Assembly (NCBI GenBank): GCA_016188295.1
Contig: JACPIA010000010.1
Location: 1-38,830, forward strand
DNA: 38,830 bases
Direction: 5' to 3'
Origin: Candidatus Vogelbacteria bacterium
Lineage (GTDB): Bacteria > Patescibacteriota > Minisyncoccia > Phycocordibacterales > XYD1-FULL-46-19
How positions within the stretch are numbered: the first letter of the stretch is position 1; each line of letters opens with the position of its first letter. Below the pieces are notes generated by a model. It saw nothing but the letters and a program-made list of their open reading frames with translations, was not told where the DNA came from and ran no database searches. The translations under genes were made by a program, and so were the position numbers. Positions 6,672 through 15,281 of this stretch are shown here, in pieces.

Positions 6672-7187
6672 TCATGGTACGGCCCGGACATAATACAAGA
6701 AGGACATTTCGTATTCATCCTTTGGGTTTTTTATACCCTCATCGTCAAATACGAGTGTCCACTCTGGCCAGTTGATAGGAGGCATTATAACATTACCTTC
6801 CACTCGAGCATGAACTTTAGTTAAAACGATACTGGTGGCGTGTGGTAAAGCAAGTTTATAAACCTCAGCACCACCAGCCACAAACAACTTGCCACTAGGT
6901 GTCGCCACCTGCACCGCCTGGTTAAAGTCATTAACCACTAAGACATAGGGGTCTGGACGATAATCCAGATCTCGAGTAATAATGATATTGTCTCTACCGG
7001 GTAAGGGGCGGGACTCTGGCTGTATTGATTTGTAAGTATTTCGACCCATCAATACCGCGTGACCCATGGTGATGTCTCGGAAGCGGGCCATATCAGTAGG
7101 CAACTTCCAAGGTATAGAATTTTCATTTCCGATGACCGAATTTTCGGCTACCGCGGCAATAATCACAATCTCCATCTCCATCTCCAT
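6672..7187 (-). CDS. folA: Dihydrofolate reductase
   Basis: 171 aa. It reduces dihydrofolate to tetrahydrofolate with NADPH. Visible motifs are IIAAVAENSVIGNENSIPW (active-site loop with the substrate-binding acidic/Trp region), LPTDMARFRDITMGH, the NADPH site VLMGRNTYKSI...PLPGRDNIIITR, and FVAGGAEVYKLAL. It starts 13 bases after thyA and is led by AAGGAG. The first codons repeat ATGGAG three times (MEMEMEI), so Met1, Met3 or Met5 could start. SD spacing favours Met1. Regeneration of tetrahydrofolate pairs directly with ThyA. Confidence 0.96.
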   Translation of the reverse strand: MEMEMEIVIIAAVAENSVIGNENSIPWKLPTDMARFRDITMGHAVLMGRNTYKSIQPESRPLPGRDNIIITRDLDYRPDPYVLVVNDFNQAVQVATPSGKLFVAGGAEVYKLALPHATSIVLTKVHARVEGNVIMPPINWPEWTLVFDDEGIKNPKDEYEMSFLYYVRAVP

Positions 7188-7200
7188 CTTCGTCTCCTTC

Positions 7201-8109
7201 CTAAATTGCGGCCGTTAGGTTCTTAATGCCAGGATGGGGATTGTAATCCTCGAGCTCAAAATGTTTAGCTCGGAGGTCGAAAATCGAGCCAATTCCTTTT
7301 CCTTCTTCGGTCAGATTGATATCAGGGAAACAGCGTGGTTCTCGATCGAGCATTAATTCCACCGCGTCGACATGGTCGATATAGATATGAGCGTCAGACA
7401 TGCTGTGGACATAGTGGATGTTTGGATAACCCAACAAATGTCCTACTGCTAATGCTAGAGCACTATACTGCACCATGTTGTTTGGTACTCCCAACACCAA
7501 ATCAGCTGAACGTTGAATCATGTGCACTGTCAACGTTTCTGGGGATGTCAGAAAGTGGATCCAGCCGTGGCATGGTGCCACCACCACTCGTTGTTTTTTC
7601 CCTTTACCACGGATGATGCAATCAGGTTCCCATGGTGTAATAAAGTGGGTACGCAAATGCGGGAATTCTCGTAATTGTTCCAAAATGTGCTGAAATTGAT
7701 TCCAAGTACCACCGTCTTTAGTAGGGAAGTTGGCAAAGACATCGCCATATGACCCATCACCCAAGTCACCAGGTGGCAAGCCTCTCTTGGCACATTTTTC
7801 CGCTGTTACCCATTTACGCCACCACAGACAGCCGAATTTTTCCAACTCTTCTTGAGTTCTGGCGCCGTTAATAAAAGCGCAGATCTCCCCGATGGCCTGC
7901 TTCCATGGCGGTATTTTAGCACTGACTGGATTAAGATTCCGTTCGGTAATCATTGGGAATCCGTTAGCCAAATCAAAGTGCATGTTTACTCCGACCTTTC
8001 GTAGACAATCAATTCCTTGTTGGCTTGGCACCCTTACTCCATTTTCGATGACACTCCGGAGAATATCGCGATATTGAGTGTCAGGTGTTTTTGCACCAAT
8101 AATCTCCAT
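7201..8109 (-). CDS. thyA: Thymidylate synthase (ThyA-type)
   Basis: 302 aa, longer than the 264-aa E. coli enzyme because of insertions around residues 100-175. It methylates dUMP to dTMP with methylene-tetrahydrofolate. The catalytic nucleophile is C180 in VVVAPCHGW. QRSADLVLGVPNNMVQYSAL provides the phosphate and dUMP contacts, and DAHIYIDHVDAVE is the conserved end of the fold. The N-terminal GVRVPSQQGID replaces the usual DRTGTGT loop, so it belongs to a divergent ThyA clade. It is the first gene of a thyA-folA operon and has an AGAAAGGG SD sequence. Confidence 0.95.
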   Translation of the reverse strand: MEIIGAKTPDTQYRDILRSVIENGVRVPSQQGIDCLRKVGVNMHFDLANGFPMITERNLNPVSAKIPPWKQAIGEICAFINGARTQEELEKFGCLWWRKWVTAEKCAKRGLPPGDLGDGSYGDVFANFPTKDGGTWNQFQHILEQLREFPHLRTHFITPWEPDCIIRGKGKKQRVVVAPCHGWIHFLTSPETLTVHMIQRSADLVLGVPNNMVQYSALALAVGHLLGYPNIHYVHSMSDAHIYIDHVDAVELMLDREPRCFPDINLTEEGKGIGSIFDLRAKHFELEDYNPHPGIKNLTAAI

Positions 8110-8195
8110 GACACGATCACCCTTTCTTGGTTGTTATTGTTCTGATTCCAACCTAGTTCTGGCATATTTGGGGCGATTGTGCAACTATAGACAAA

Positions 8196-9440
8196 GTGAA
8201 AGACAAACAAATTGGGGAGTTAATTCAAGCGGAAGAGGAACGCCAAGTGGGCATGATCAATTTAATTGCGTCCGAGAATTATGTCTCAGATGATGTGCTT
8301 GAGGCCTTAGGTTCAAAGTTGACTAACAAATATGCCGAAGGGTATCCAGGCGCTCGTTATTATGGTGGCAACAATGTCATCGATCAAGTAGAGCGCGAGT
8401 GTCAAAAGCGCGCTCTGGAGCTTTTTATCCGCCAGCCGGCGGATCGGGTTAACTGGGCGGTTAATGTCCAACCACTTTCAGGCTCGCCAGCTAATGTGGC
8501 GGTGTACTTAGCGTTAGTTCCTTCAAATGGAAAGATTATGGGTATGACTTTGGCCCATGGCGGTCATCTTACTCACGGTCATAAAGTCTCGATCACAGGC
8601 AAAATGTGGCAACAAGTACCGTTTGGGGTAGACCCTAAAACGGAGCTTATTAACTACGAGGAGATTAAACAGTTGGCCCTCAAAGAAAAACCAAATATTA
8701 TTGTGGCGGGATTTACGGCTTATCCTAGGGTGATTGAGTGGCAAAAATTCCGCGACATTGCCGATGCGTGTGGTGCTTATTTAATGGTGGACATATCGCA
8801 TGTCGCTGGTTTGGTGGCCGGGGGAGCCTACCCGTCACCTTTCCCATATGCTGATGTGGTGACGACGACCACGCACAAAACGTTGCGGGGCCCACGCTCG
8901 GCGCTTATCTTCTCTCGTAAAATTAACGCTCGGCCAACCAACCTAAAAACCACAGTCAATGAGGTAAATGGTTTTTCGGCCGGTCAGCCTCGCTTAATTA
9001 GTGAATTAATCGACAAAGCCGTTTTCCCAGGGATGCAAGGTGGGCCGCATTTAAATCAAATCGCCGCGGTAGCTGTGGCGCTAGGTGAGGCGGCAACTCC
9101 AGAGTTTGCGGACTATACTCGACAAGTAGTCCAAAATGCGCAGGCGTTAGCTGGCGAATTGTCTCGACTTGGTTGGCGCTTGGTCTCTGGGGGTACGGAC
9201 TCGCATCTCTTGTTGGTAGATACGTGGCTTAATGGTAAAGGTTTAAGTGGTGGTGAGGCTAGTGATCGATTAGAAAAAGCGGGGATTATTGTTAATAAAA
9301 ACGCGATTCCAGGTGATACTCGTCCACCAATCGATCCATCTGGTATTCGCTTAGGCACCGCTGCGGAAACGACTCGCGGTAAAAAAGAGCGAGACATGGT
9401 GGAGATCGCTGGGCGAATTAATAAAATTTTAAGAGAATAA
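8196..9440 (+). CDS. glyA: Serine hydroxymethyltransferase
   Basis: 414 aa, the usual length. This PLP enzyme converts serine and tetrahydrofolate to glycine and methylene-tetrahydrofolate, the methyl donor used by ThyA. Seen are NLIASENYVSDDVLEALGS, NKYAEGYPGARYYGG and the PLP-lysine motif TTTTHKTLRGPR with K228. The start is a GTG at 8196. A TATAGA box lies only 4 bases upstream, so the exact initiation is uncertain. It is divergent from thyA, and the 86-base gap must hold both promoters. The palindrome ATCCGCC-AGCC-GGCGGAT lies within codons 78-83. Confidence 0.96.
   Translation: MKDKQIGELIQAEEERQVGMINLIASENYVSDDVLEALGSKLTNKYAEGYPGARYYGGNNVIDQVERECQKRALELFIRQPADRVNWAVNVQPLSGSPANVAVYLALVPSNGKIMGMTLAHGGHLTHGHKVSITGKMWQQVPFGVDPKTELINYEEIKQLALKEKPNIIVAGFTAYPRVIEWQKFRDIADACGAYLMVDISHVAGLVAGGAYPSPFPYADVVTTTTHKTLRGPRSALIFSRKINARPTNLKTTVNEVNGFSAGQPRLISELIDKAVFPGMQGGPHLNQIAAVAVALGEAATPEFADYTRQVVQNAQALAGELSRLGWRLVSGGTDSHLLLVDTWLNGKGLSGGEASDRLEKAGIIVNKNAIPGDTRPPIDPSGIRLGTAAETTRGKKERDMVEIAGRINKILRE
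8427..8444. repeat. Palindrome ATCCGCC-AGCC-GGCGGAT inside glyA
   Basis: A 7-bp perfect inverted repeat, encoding IRQPAD in glyA. Its core matches the palindromes at 963-978 and 38747-38762. Confidence 0.45.
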
Positions 9441-9554
9441 TTCTCATTCTCAAGTATAAACGGTCGCGCACGATTGGGATAGTGGTTGGAATGCGGATTA
9501 TGGTAGTATAAGACATATTTATGAGTGAAGTTGAGCTAGGTATTTAACAGCTCT
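9441..9554 (+). promoter_or_regulatory. Spacer before argS with candidate promoter and mini-ORF
   Basis: A small palindrome GAGAATAATTCTC lies just after glyA. TATAAG (9507-9512) could be a -10 box, with TTGGAA 15 bases upstream. An 8-codon ORF (9521-9547, ATGAGTGAA...TAA) starts 8 bases after it and ends 7 bases before argS. None of this is strong. Confidence 0.3.
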
Positions 9555-11204
9555 ATGATTACGGTAGAATTAAAACAATTAATTACCAAGGCCTGCGAGC
9601 AGGCGGGTTTTAGCGATGTGGAAGTTAAATTAGAACATCCTGATGATTTAGTTAATGGTGATTATGCCAGTAACGTCGCTCTGATGTTGGCAAAACAGGT
9701 TGGTCAAGCCCCTAAAGACGTGGCCGAGAAGATTAAAACTAATTTCGCAAGTAATTCTCTAATTAAAAAAATTGAGGTGGCGGGGCCGGGGTTTTTAAAC
9801 TTTTTTTTGAATGATCGATTTTTTACTGATCGACTGAAAATTATTTTAGCTCAAGGTGATAGTTATGGCCAAAACAAGGATGTTGAGGGTTATAAGGTGA
9901 TGGTGGAGTATACCGACCCTAATCCATTTAAAGCTTTCCATATTGGACATCTGATGTCTAATAGTATTGGTGAGGCGATTAGTCGTATTGCCGAGGCCAG
10001 CGGGGCCGAGGTTAAACGCGCTTGTTATCAAGGTGATGTCGGTATGCACGTGGCTAAAGCGCTGTATGGTCTTAAGGCCGGTCAAAATTTAATGACCGCT
10101 TACGCTTTTGGCTCTAAGGCTTATGACGAGAATGAGACGGCTAAAGCTCAAATTATTGAGTTCAATAAAAAAATCTATAATCGTAATGATGAAGAAATAA
10201 ATAAATTATACGATGGCGGGCGGGCTGAAAGTTTAGAACAATTTGAAACTATTTATCAGAAATTAGGGACTAAATTTGATTTTAATTTTTTTGAGAGCGA
10301 GGTGGCCGGATTTGGTAAAGAATTAGTCGAGCAAAATATTGATACCGTCTTTACTAACAGTGATGGCGCGGTGGTGTACGCGGGAGAGAAAGATGGCTTG
10401 CATACTAGGGTGTTTATTAATTCCGAAGGTTTGCCCACTTATGAGGCCAAGGAACTAGGCTTAGCTAAAATAAAACATGACACTTATCCTTATGATTATT
10501 CGATCGTGGTGACGGCCAATGAGATTACGGAATATTTTAAAGTATTATTGGCGGCGCTCAAACAAATTTACCCGGAGTTGGCTGGTAAGACTCGTCACGT
10601 GCCGCATGGGATGTTGCGTTTGCCCACAGGTAAAATGTCGTCGCGCACTGGTGAGGTGATCACGGCCGAATCTCTAATTGAGGAAGTGAAGCAAAAAATC
10701 GCCACTAAAGTTAAAGAGGCTAAAAAGGAGAGTAATTTAGATGACGCCACTTTAGAGCAGGTAGCGATTGGGGCCATTAAATACTCCATTTTAAAACAAG
10801 ATATTACTAAAGATATTATTTTTGATTTAGAGAAATCGATTTCCTTTGAGGGGAACTCGGGGCCCTATCTCCAATATACTTACGCTCGTACTCAGTCGGT
10901 GTTGGCTAAAGCCACGACAGAAGGCTTGATGATCGATGCGGCTAAAGTTGAGGTGCCTGGATTGGTGGAGAAATTGTTAACTCGTTATCCGGAGATAGTT
11001 TATAAAGCGGGAGAGAATTTGGCACCGCACCATCTGACTACTTACTTAACCGAGCTTGCTAGTGCTTTTAATGCTTATTATGCTAGTCATAAAATTGTCG
11101 GTGGCGAGGCGGGAGGGTATCGCTTGGCTTTGTCTGCGGCCGTCGGTCAGACGCTCAAAAATGGTCTCAAGCTGTTAGGGTTGGCCACACCCGAGCGGAT
11201 GTAG
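9555..11204 (+). CDS. argS: Arginine-tRNA ligase
   Basis: 549 aa, a class Ia synthetase. An N-terminal Add-1 domain (ITVELKQLITKACEQAGF) is followed by the catalytic domain, with YTDPNPFKAFHIGHLMSN carrying the HIGH motif at 129-132 and GDVGMHVAKALYGL. The usual degenerate KMSKS region is LPTGKMSSRTG. The C-terminal DALR anticodon-binding domain begins near SGPYLQYTYARTQSVL. Length is normal. It begins the run of synthetases argS-ileS-(...)-glyS-(...)-metG. No SD sequence. Confidence 0.97.
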   Translation: MITVELKQLITKACEQAGFSDVEVKLEHPDDLVNGDYASNVALMLAKQVGQAPKDVAEKIKTNFASNSLIKKIEVAGPGFLNFFLNDRFFTDRLKIILAQGDSYGQNKDVEGYKVMVEYTDPNPFKAFHIGHLMSNSIGEAISRIAEASGAEVKRACYQGDVGMHVAKALYGLKAGQNLMTAYAFGSKAYDENETAKAQIIEFNKKIYNRNDEEINKLYDGGRAESLEQFETIYQKLGTKFDFNFFESEVAGFGKELVEQNIDTVFTNSDGAVVYAGEKDGLHTRVFINSEGLPTYEAKELGLAKIKHDTYPYDYSIVVTANEITEYFKVLLAALKQIYPELAGKTRHVPHGMLRLPTGKMSSRTGEVITAESLIEEVKQKIATKVKEAKKESNLDDATLEQVAIGAIKYSILKQDITKDIIFDLEKSISFEGNSGPYLQYTYARTQSVLAKATTEGLMIDAAKVEVPGLVEKLLTRYPEIVYKAGENLAPHHLTTYLTELASAFNAYYASHKIVGGEAGGYRLALSAAVGQTLKNGLKLLGLATPERM

Positions 11205-11243
11205 CTCGAGGAGCAGGCGGTGTGATATGCTGGGTTATTATCT

Positions 11244-14200
11244 ATGGCCGAAAATAAGGACAAAAGTGAAGTCGCTAAACGAGAAGAAGAAATTCTAGCT
11301 TTTTGGACTAAGGAGCAAATTTTTAAACAAAGCATTAATAAAGAGGCACCACAGGGTGACTATGTTTTTTACGATGGGCCACCGTTTGCCACTGGTTTGC
11401 CTCACTATGGCCATATTTTAGCGAGTACGATTAAAGATGTTATTCCGCGTTATCAAACGATGAAGGGTCATCGAGTAGAGCGTCGTTGGGGCTGGGATTG
11501 TCATGGTTTGCCGATTGAAAATTTGGTGGAGCAAGACTTAAAAATGGCTGGGAAAAAACAAATAGAGGAACTGGGGATCGATGTTTTTAATGAACATGCT
11601 CGTAGTAAAGTATTGGGTTATGTCCATGAGTGGAAAAGAACTATTGAACGGATTGCCCGCTGGGTTGACTTTGATGATTCTTACAAAACGATGAGCAATA
11701 GTTATATGGAATCCGTTTGGTGGGCATTGGGTGAGGTCCATAAAAAGGGTCTACTGTATGAAAGTGTTAAAGTTTTACCATATTGCCCTCATTGTGAGAC
11801 TCCGATCGCTAATTCAGAAATAGCGATGGATAATAGTTATCAGGATATTGCCGACCTCTCGGTTTATGTAAAGTTTGAATTAGTCGATGAACGGGGTACT
11901 TACTTATTAGCGTGGACTACCACTCCTTGGACTTTACCTGGCAATACCGCTATCGCGGTCAACAAAGATCTTATTTACGTTAAAGCTAAAAAAGATTCTG
12001 ATATATTGATTGTGGCTAAAGAATTAGTACCAAAAATTCTAAAAGATAACTATGAAATAATTGGTGAAATATCGGGCCAGAGTTTGATCGGTAAACGATA
12101 TATTCCGGTATTTGACTATTATAAAAATTTTCCAATCGCCACTAATAAAAATATTTGGAAAGTTTGGTCGGCCGATTTTGTTACCTTGGATAAAGGTACG
12201 GGTATTGCTCACGAAGCTCCAGCTTTTGGTGAAGAAGATGCTGTTTTAGCCTTGGCTAACGATATTCCGTTAATTAAGCATGTCGGTTTGGACGGAAAAT
12301 TTTTACCGGAGATTGTCCATTTAGCTGGTTTATCCGTTAAACCAAAACCTACCACCATTGACCCAACTTTTTATCAGTCAACCGACATCGAAATTATCAA
12401 GCTGTTGGCTAGTAAAGGGGCGTTATTTGCTAAAGAAAAAATTATCCATTCGTATCCTCATTGTTTTCGTTGTGAGACTCCGCTCTTGTACTATGCGGTT
12501 CCCGCTTGGTTTATTAAAATTCAAAATCTTAAACCAGAATTGTTAGCACTCAATGAGGATATTAATTGGATTCCTAGCCACTTGAAAAGTGGTCGATTTA
12601 AAAAGAGTATGGAGGCCGCTCCAGACTGGAATATTTCGCGTAATCGTTTTTGGGCCTCGCCTCTACCTTTTTGGAAATGCGAATCGTGTAATGAGCTCGA
12701 GATCTTATCTTCAGTTAAAGAGCTATTAGCTAAGACTCCTTCTCGCAGTAATCAGTTTATTTTAATGCGTCATGGTGAGACCGAAGAGAATGTCCGGGAT
12801 GTTATCAGTGATGACCCGACGGAAAAAAATGCTTTAAGTCCAAACGGTCGAATTGAAGTCTTAAAGACCGCTCAGAATTTAAAAAATAAAGGAATCACTA
12901 AAATTTTTACCTCACCATTTTTACGGGCCCAAGAAACAGCTGAAATAGTTGCTGATACAATTGGTTTTTCTAATCAGGACATCATCACCAAAGAACAGCT
13001 AAGGGAGATTAAAACCGGGGGTTTTAATGGTAAGACTTGGACGGAATTTAACGCTCAATTCAAAGATAGGAATGAACGTTACTTTAAAGCGTTACCAGGT
13101 GGAGAGACAATATTTGATATTTCAACCAGAATGTTAGAGACAATTATGGAAATTAATAATACTAATGAAAACGAGACGATACTTATCATCTCGCATGGTT
13201 TACCTCTATTCTTGGCTGAACAATATCTTAATTTGCGTACTACCGAAGAACTCTTGCTTAAAGACAAGTGGACTCCACTTTACTTTAAAACAGGTGAGGC
13301 TAGAGAAGTGCTGGTGCGTCCATACCCACATAATAAACATCATGAATTTGATTTACATAGGCCGTACATCGATCAAATAACTTGGTCTTGTCAGTGTGGT
13401 GGGGTTAAAAGACGAATTCCTGAAGTGGTTGATTGTTGGTTTGAATCTGGCTCAATGCCATTTGCCCAACAACATTATCCGATTGAAAATAAAGAATGGT
13501 TTGCCAATAATTTTCCAGCTGATTTTGTGGCGGAATATATTGCTCAAACTCGAACTTGGTTTTACTACATGCACGTCGTATCGACACTGCTTTTTAAGCG
13601 CGCTCCTTTTAAGAATGTGGTTACTACCGGTACGGTTCTCGCAGAAGATGGTCAAAAAATGTCAAAATCAAAAGGTAATTTTTCTGATCCGTGGATTTTA
13701 TTCGATCGATATGGTGTTGATGCCCTCCGCTACTATCTTTTAGCATCGCCATTGATGAAATCGGAGGACCTCAATTTTTCAGAGAAAGAAGTCCAAGAAG
13801 TGTATCGAAAAACCGTCCAAAGATTAAATAATGTCGTTTCTTTCTACGAGATGTATAAAGAGGGGGAAGTTATCGAGGGCGATTCCGATAATATTTTGGA
13901 TATCTGGATAAAATCTCGTTTACAACAGACAATCTCGGAAATAGGTGACTCCATGAATGTCTATGAACTGGAACGAGCAGTCCGGCCGATTGGTGATTTT
14001 ATCGATGATCTTTCTAATTGGTATATACGCCGCTCGCGCGATCGCTTCAAAAGCGATGATGTCGTCGATCGGAGGGCATCAATAAACACGACTCGGAAGG
14101 TGCTTAAGCAATTAGCTAAAGCCATAGCGCCTTTTATGCCCTTTATGGCCGAAGATATTTTTCAAAAATTAAAACTAGATAAAGATCCAATCAGTGTCCA

Positions 14201-14747
14201 TTTAACCGATTGGCCAAAGGCCGAAATTGAGTCCGAGAGTTATAATTTAGAATTATTGGCTGATATGACTAAGGTGCGCCAAGTGGTGGAGCAGGCTTTA
14301 GCCTTGCGCTCTAAAGCAGGGATCAAGGTCCGTCAACCACTAGCGAGTTTGACGATTAATTTTGAGTTAAAGCCAGAATTACGACAAATTATGGCTGAAG
14401 AAATTAATGTTAAAAAAATTACGATTGACGAATCGGTAACCGCTTTAATTTTAGATATTAATTTAACCTCAGAGTTAATAGCCGAGGGTGAAATGCGAGA
14501 ATTTACCCGCCAAATTCAAGAGTGGCGCAAAGTCCAAGGTTACACTCCCAACCAACAAATTAGTTTAATGGTTAAGGTGGACAAGGCGGGGCAAACTTTA
14601 CTTAAACAATTTGAATCGGAGATTAAACGAATTATCAGAGCGAATGAAATTATTTTAACGACTGATCGAAAGAATAGTGAGGGGATAGAAATAAAAACAG
14701 GTATTCATACTTTTACCATTTATGGCCCATTATCGGTACGAGACTAA
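11244..14747 (+). CDS. ileS: Isoleucine-tRNA ligase with inserted histidine-phosphatase domain
   Basis: 1167 aa, about 120 or more longer than typical eukaryote/archaea-like (type 2) IleRS. Catalytic motifs are GLPHYGHILAST (HYGH at 54-57), RRWGWDCHGLPIE, the editing-domain TTTPWTLPGNTA and the KMSKS loop at 805-809. Between FWASPLPFWKCESC and DLHRPYIDQITW (about residues 500-695) sits an extra domain of the histidine phosphatase/phosphoglycerate mutase superfamily. It has the RHG motif at 509-511 in LMRHGETEEN, FTSPFLRAQETAEIV and the second His (651) in LIISHGLPLF. All hallmark residues appear intact. A TGATATGCT extended -10 box lies 12 bases before the ATG. recO overlaps the last 26 bases. 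Confidence 0.95.
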   Translation: MAENKDKSEVAKREEEILAFWTKEQIFKQSINKEAPQGDYVFYDGPPFATGLPHYGHILASTIKDVIPRYQTMKGHRVERRWGWDCHGLPIENLVEQDLKMAGKKQIEELGIDVFNEHARSKVLGYVHEWKRTIERIARWVDFDDSYKTMSNSYMESVWWALGEVHKKGLLYESVKVLPYCPHCETPIANSEIAMDNSYQDIADLSVYVKFELVDERGTYLLAWTTTPWTLPGNTAIAVNKDLIYVKAKKDSDILIVAKELVPKILKDNYEIIGEISGQSLIGKRYIPVFDYYKNFPIATNKNIWKVWSADFVTLDKGTGIAHEAPAFGEEDAVLALANDIPLIKHVGLDGKFLPEIVHLAGLSVKPKPTTIDPTFYQSTDIEIIKLLASKGALFAKEKIIHSYPHCFRCETPLLYYAVPAWFIKIQNLKPELLALNEDINWIPSHLKSGRFKKSMEAAPDWNISRNRFWASPLPFWKCESCNELEILSSVKELLAKTPSRSNQFILMRHGETEENVRDVISDDPTEKNALSPNGRIEVLKTAQNLKNKGITKIFTSPFLRAQETAEIVADTIGFSNQDIITKEQLREIKTGGFNGKTWTEFNAQFKDRNERYFKALPGGETIFDISTRMLETIMEINNTNENETILIISHGLPLFLAEQYLNLRTTEELLLKDKWTPLYFKTGEAREVLVRPYPHNKHHEFDLHRPYIDQITWSCQCGGVKRRIPEVVDCWFESGSMPFAQQHYPIENKEWFANNFPADFVAEYIAQTRTWFYYMHVVSTLLFKRAPFKNVVTTGTVLAEDGQKMSKSKGNFSDPWILFDRYGVDALRYYLLASPLMKSEDLNFSEKEVQEVYRKTVQRLNNVVSFYEMYKEGEVIEGDSDNILDIWIKSRLQQTISEIGDSMNVYELERAVRPIGDFIDDLSNWYIRRSRDRFKSDDVVDRRASINTTRKVLKQLAKAIAPFMPFMAEDIFQKLKLDKDPISVHLTDWPKAEIESESYNLELLADMTKVRQVVEQALALRSKAGIKVRQPLASLTINFELKPELRQIMAEEINVKKITIDESVTALILDINLTSELIAEGEMREFTRQIQEWRKVQGYTPNQQISLMVKVDKAGQTLLKQFESEIKRIIRANEIILTTDRKNSEGIEIKTGIHTFTIYGPLSVRD

Positions 14748-15258
14748 AGGTTTTATTTTGGGTCGTCGTTCTTACGGCGAATCAGCTTTATTACTCTCGG
14801 TGTTGTCGCGCGATTTTGGGATGGTGCCAGTGCTTGCTCAGGGGGTGCGGGAAGAACATTCAAAGCATCGGATGGTTTTGTCAACCGGTCGGCCCTTAGC
14901 CGTATCGCTGGTACGTGGTCATGAATGGTGGCGCTTGGTGGGTGTGAGAGCAGAAGAGGCGACGATTATCACTCCGATTAAACAACAATTATTAGAGCGT
15001 CTGTCTATTATTGTTCGGCACTATGTCCATGGCGAGTGGCCCGAACCGGAATTATTTGCTGTTTTTGCTGATGCTTGGAATTTGCCCGAAAGCATATTAA
15101 CTAATAAAGAAGAAATCTTGAGACAGGAATGCTTGTTAGTCTCTCGTTTATTGTCAGTGCTAGGTTATCTAAATTTACCTAATAATTGGCAGACTGATCT
15201 CAGTACCAAGGTTTTGCTAACCAAGATCAATGCTTGTTTAAGTCGGGGGATTAACTAA
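14722..15258 (+). CDS. recO: RecO-like DNA repair protein (short)
   Basis: 178 aa against about 240 for typical RecO. The N-terminal OB fold is recognisable: YETKGFILGRRSYGESALLLSVLSRDFG...VLAQGVRE. Then comes a helical region. RecO loads RecA onto SSB-coated DNA. The C-terminal portion is short and lacks an evident zinc-finger cysteine cluster, which is common in reduced genomes. The ATG lies inside ileS (26-bp overlap), so translation is probably coupled. Confidence 0.75.
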   Translation: MAHYRYETKGFILGRRSYGESALLLSVLSRDFGMVPVLAQGVREEHSKHRMVLSTGRPLAVSLVRGHEWWRLVGVRAEEATIITPIKQQLLERLSIIVRHYVHGEWPEPELFAVFADAWNLPESILTNKEEILRQECLLVSRLLSVLGYLNLPNNWQTDLSTKVLLTKINACLSRGIN

Positions 15259-15281
15259 AAAATCGTGATATAATTTTGGAT

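Noticed and set aside
9521-9547. 8-codon ORF before argS as a leader peptide
   Set aside because: No run of Arg codons, no attenuator hairpin, and an ORF this short is expected by chance.
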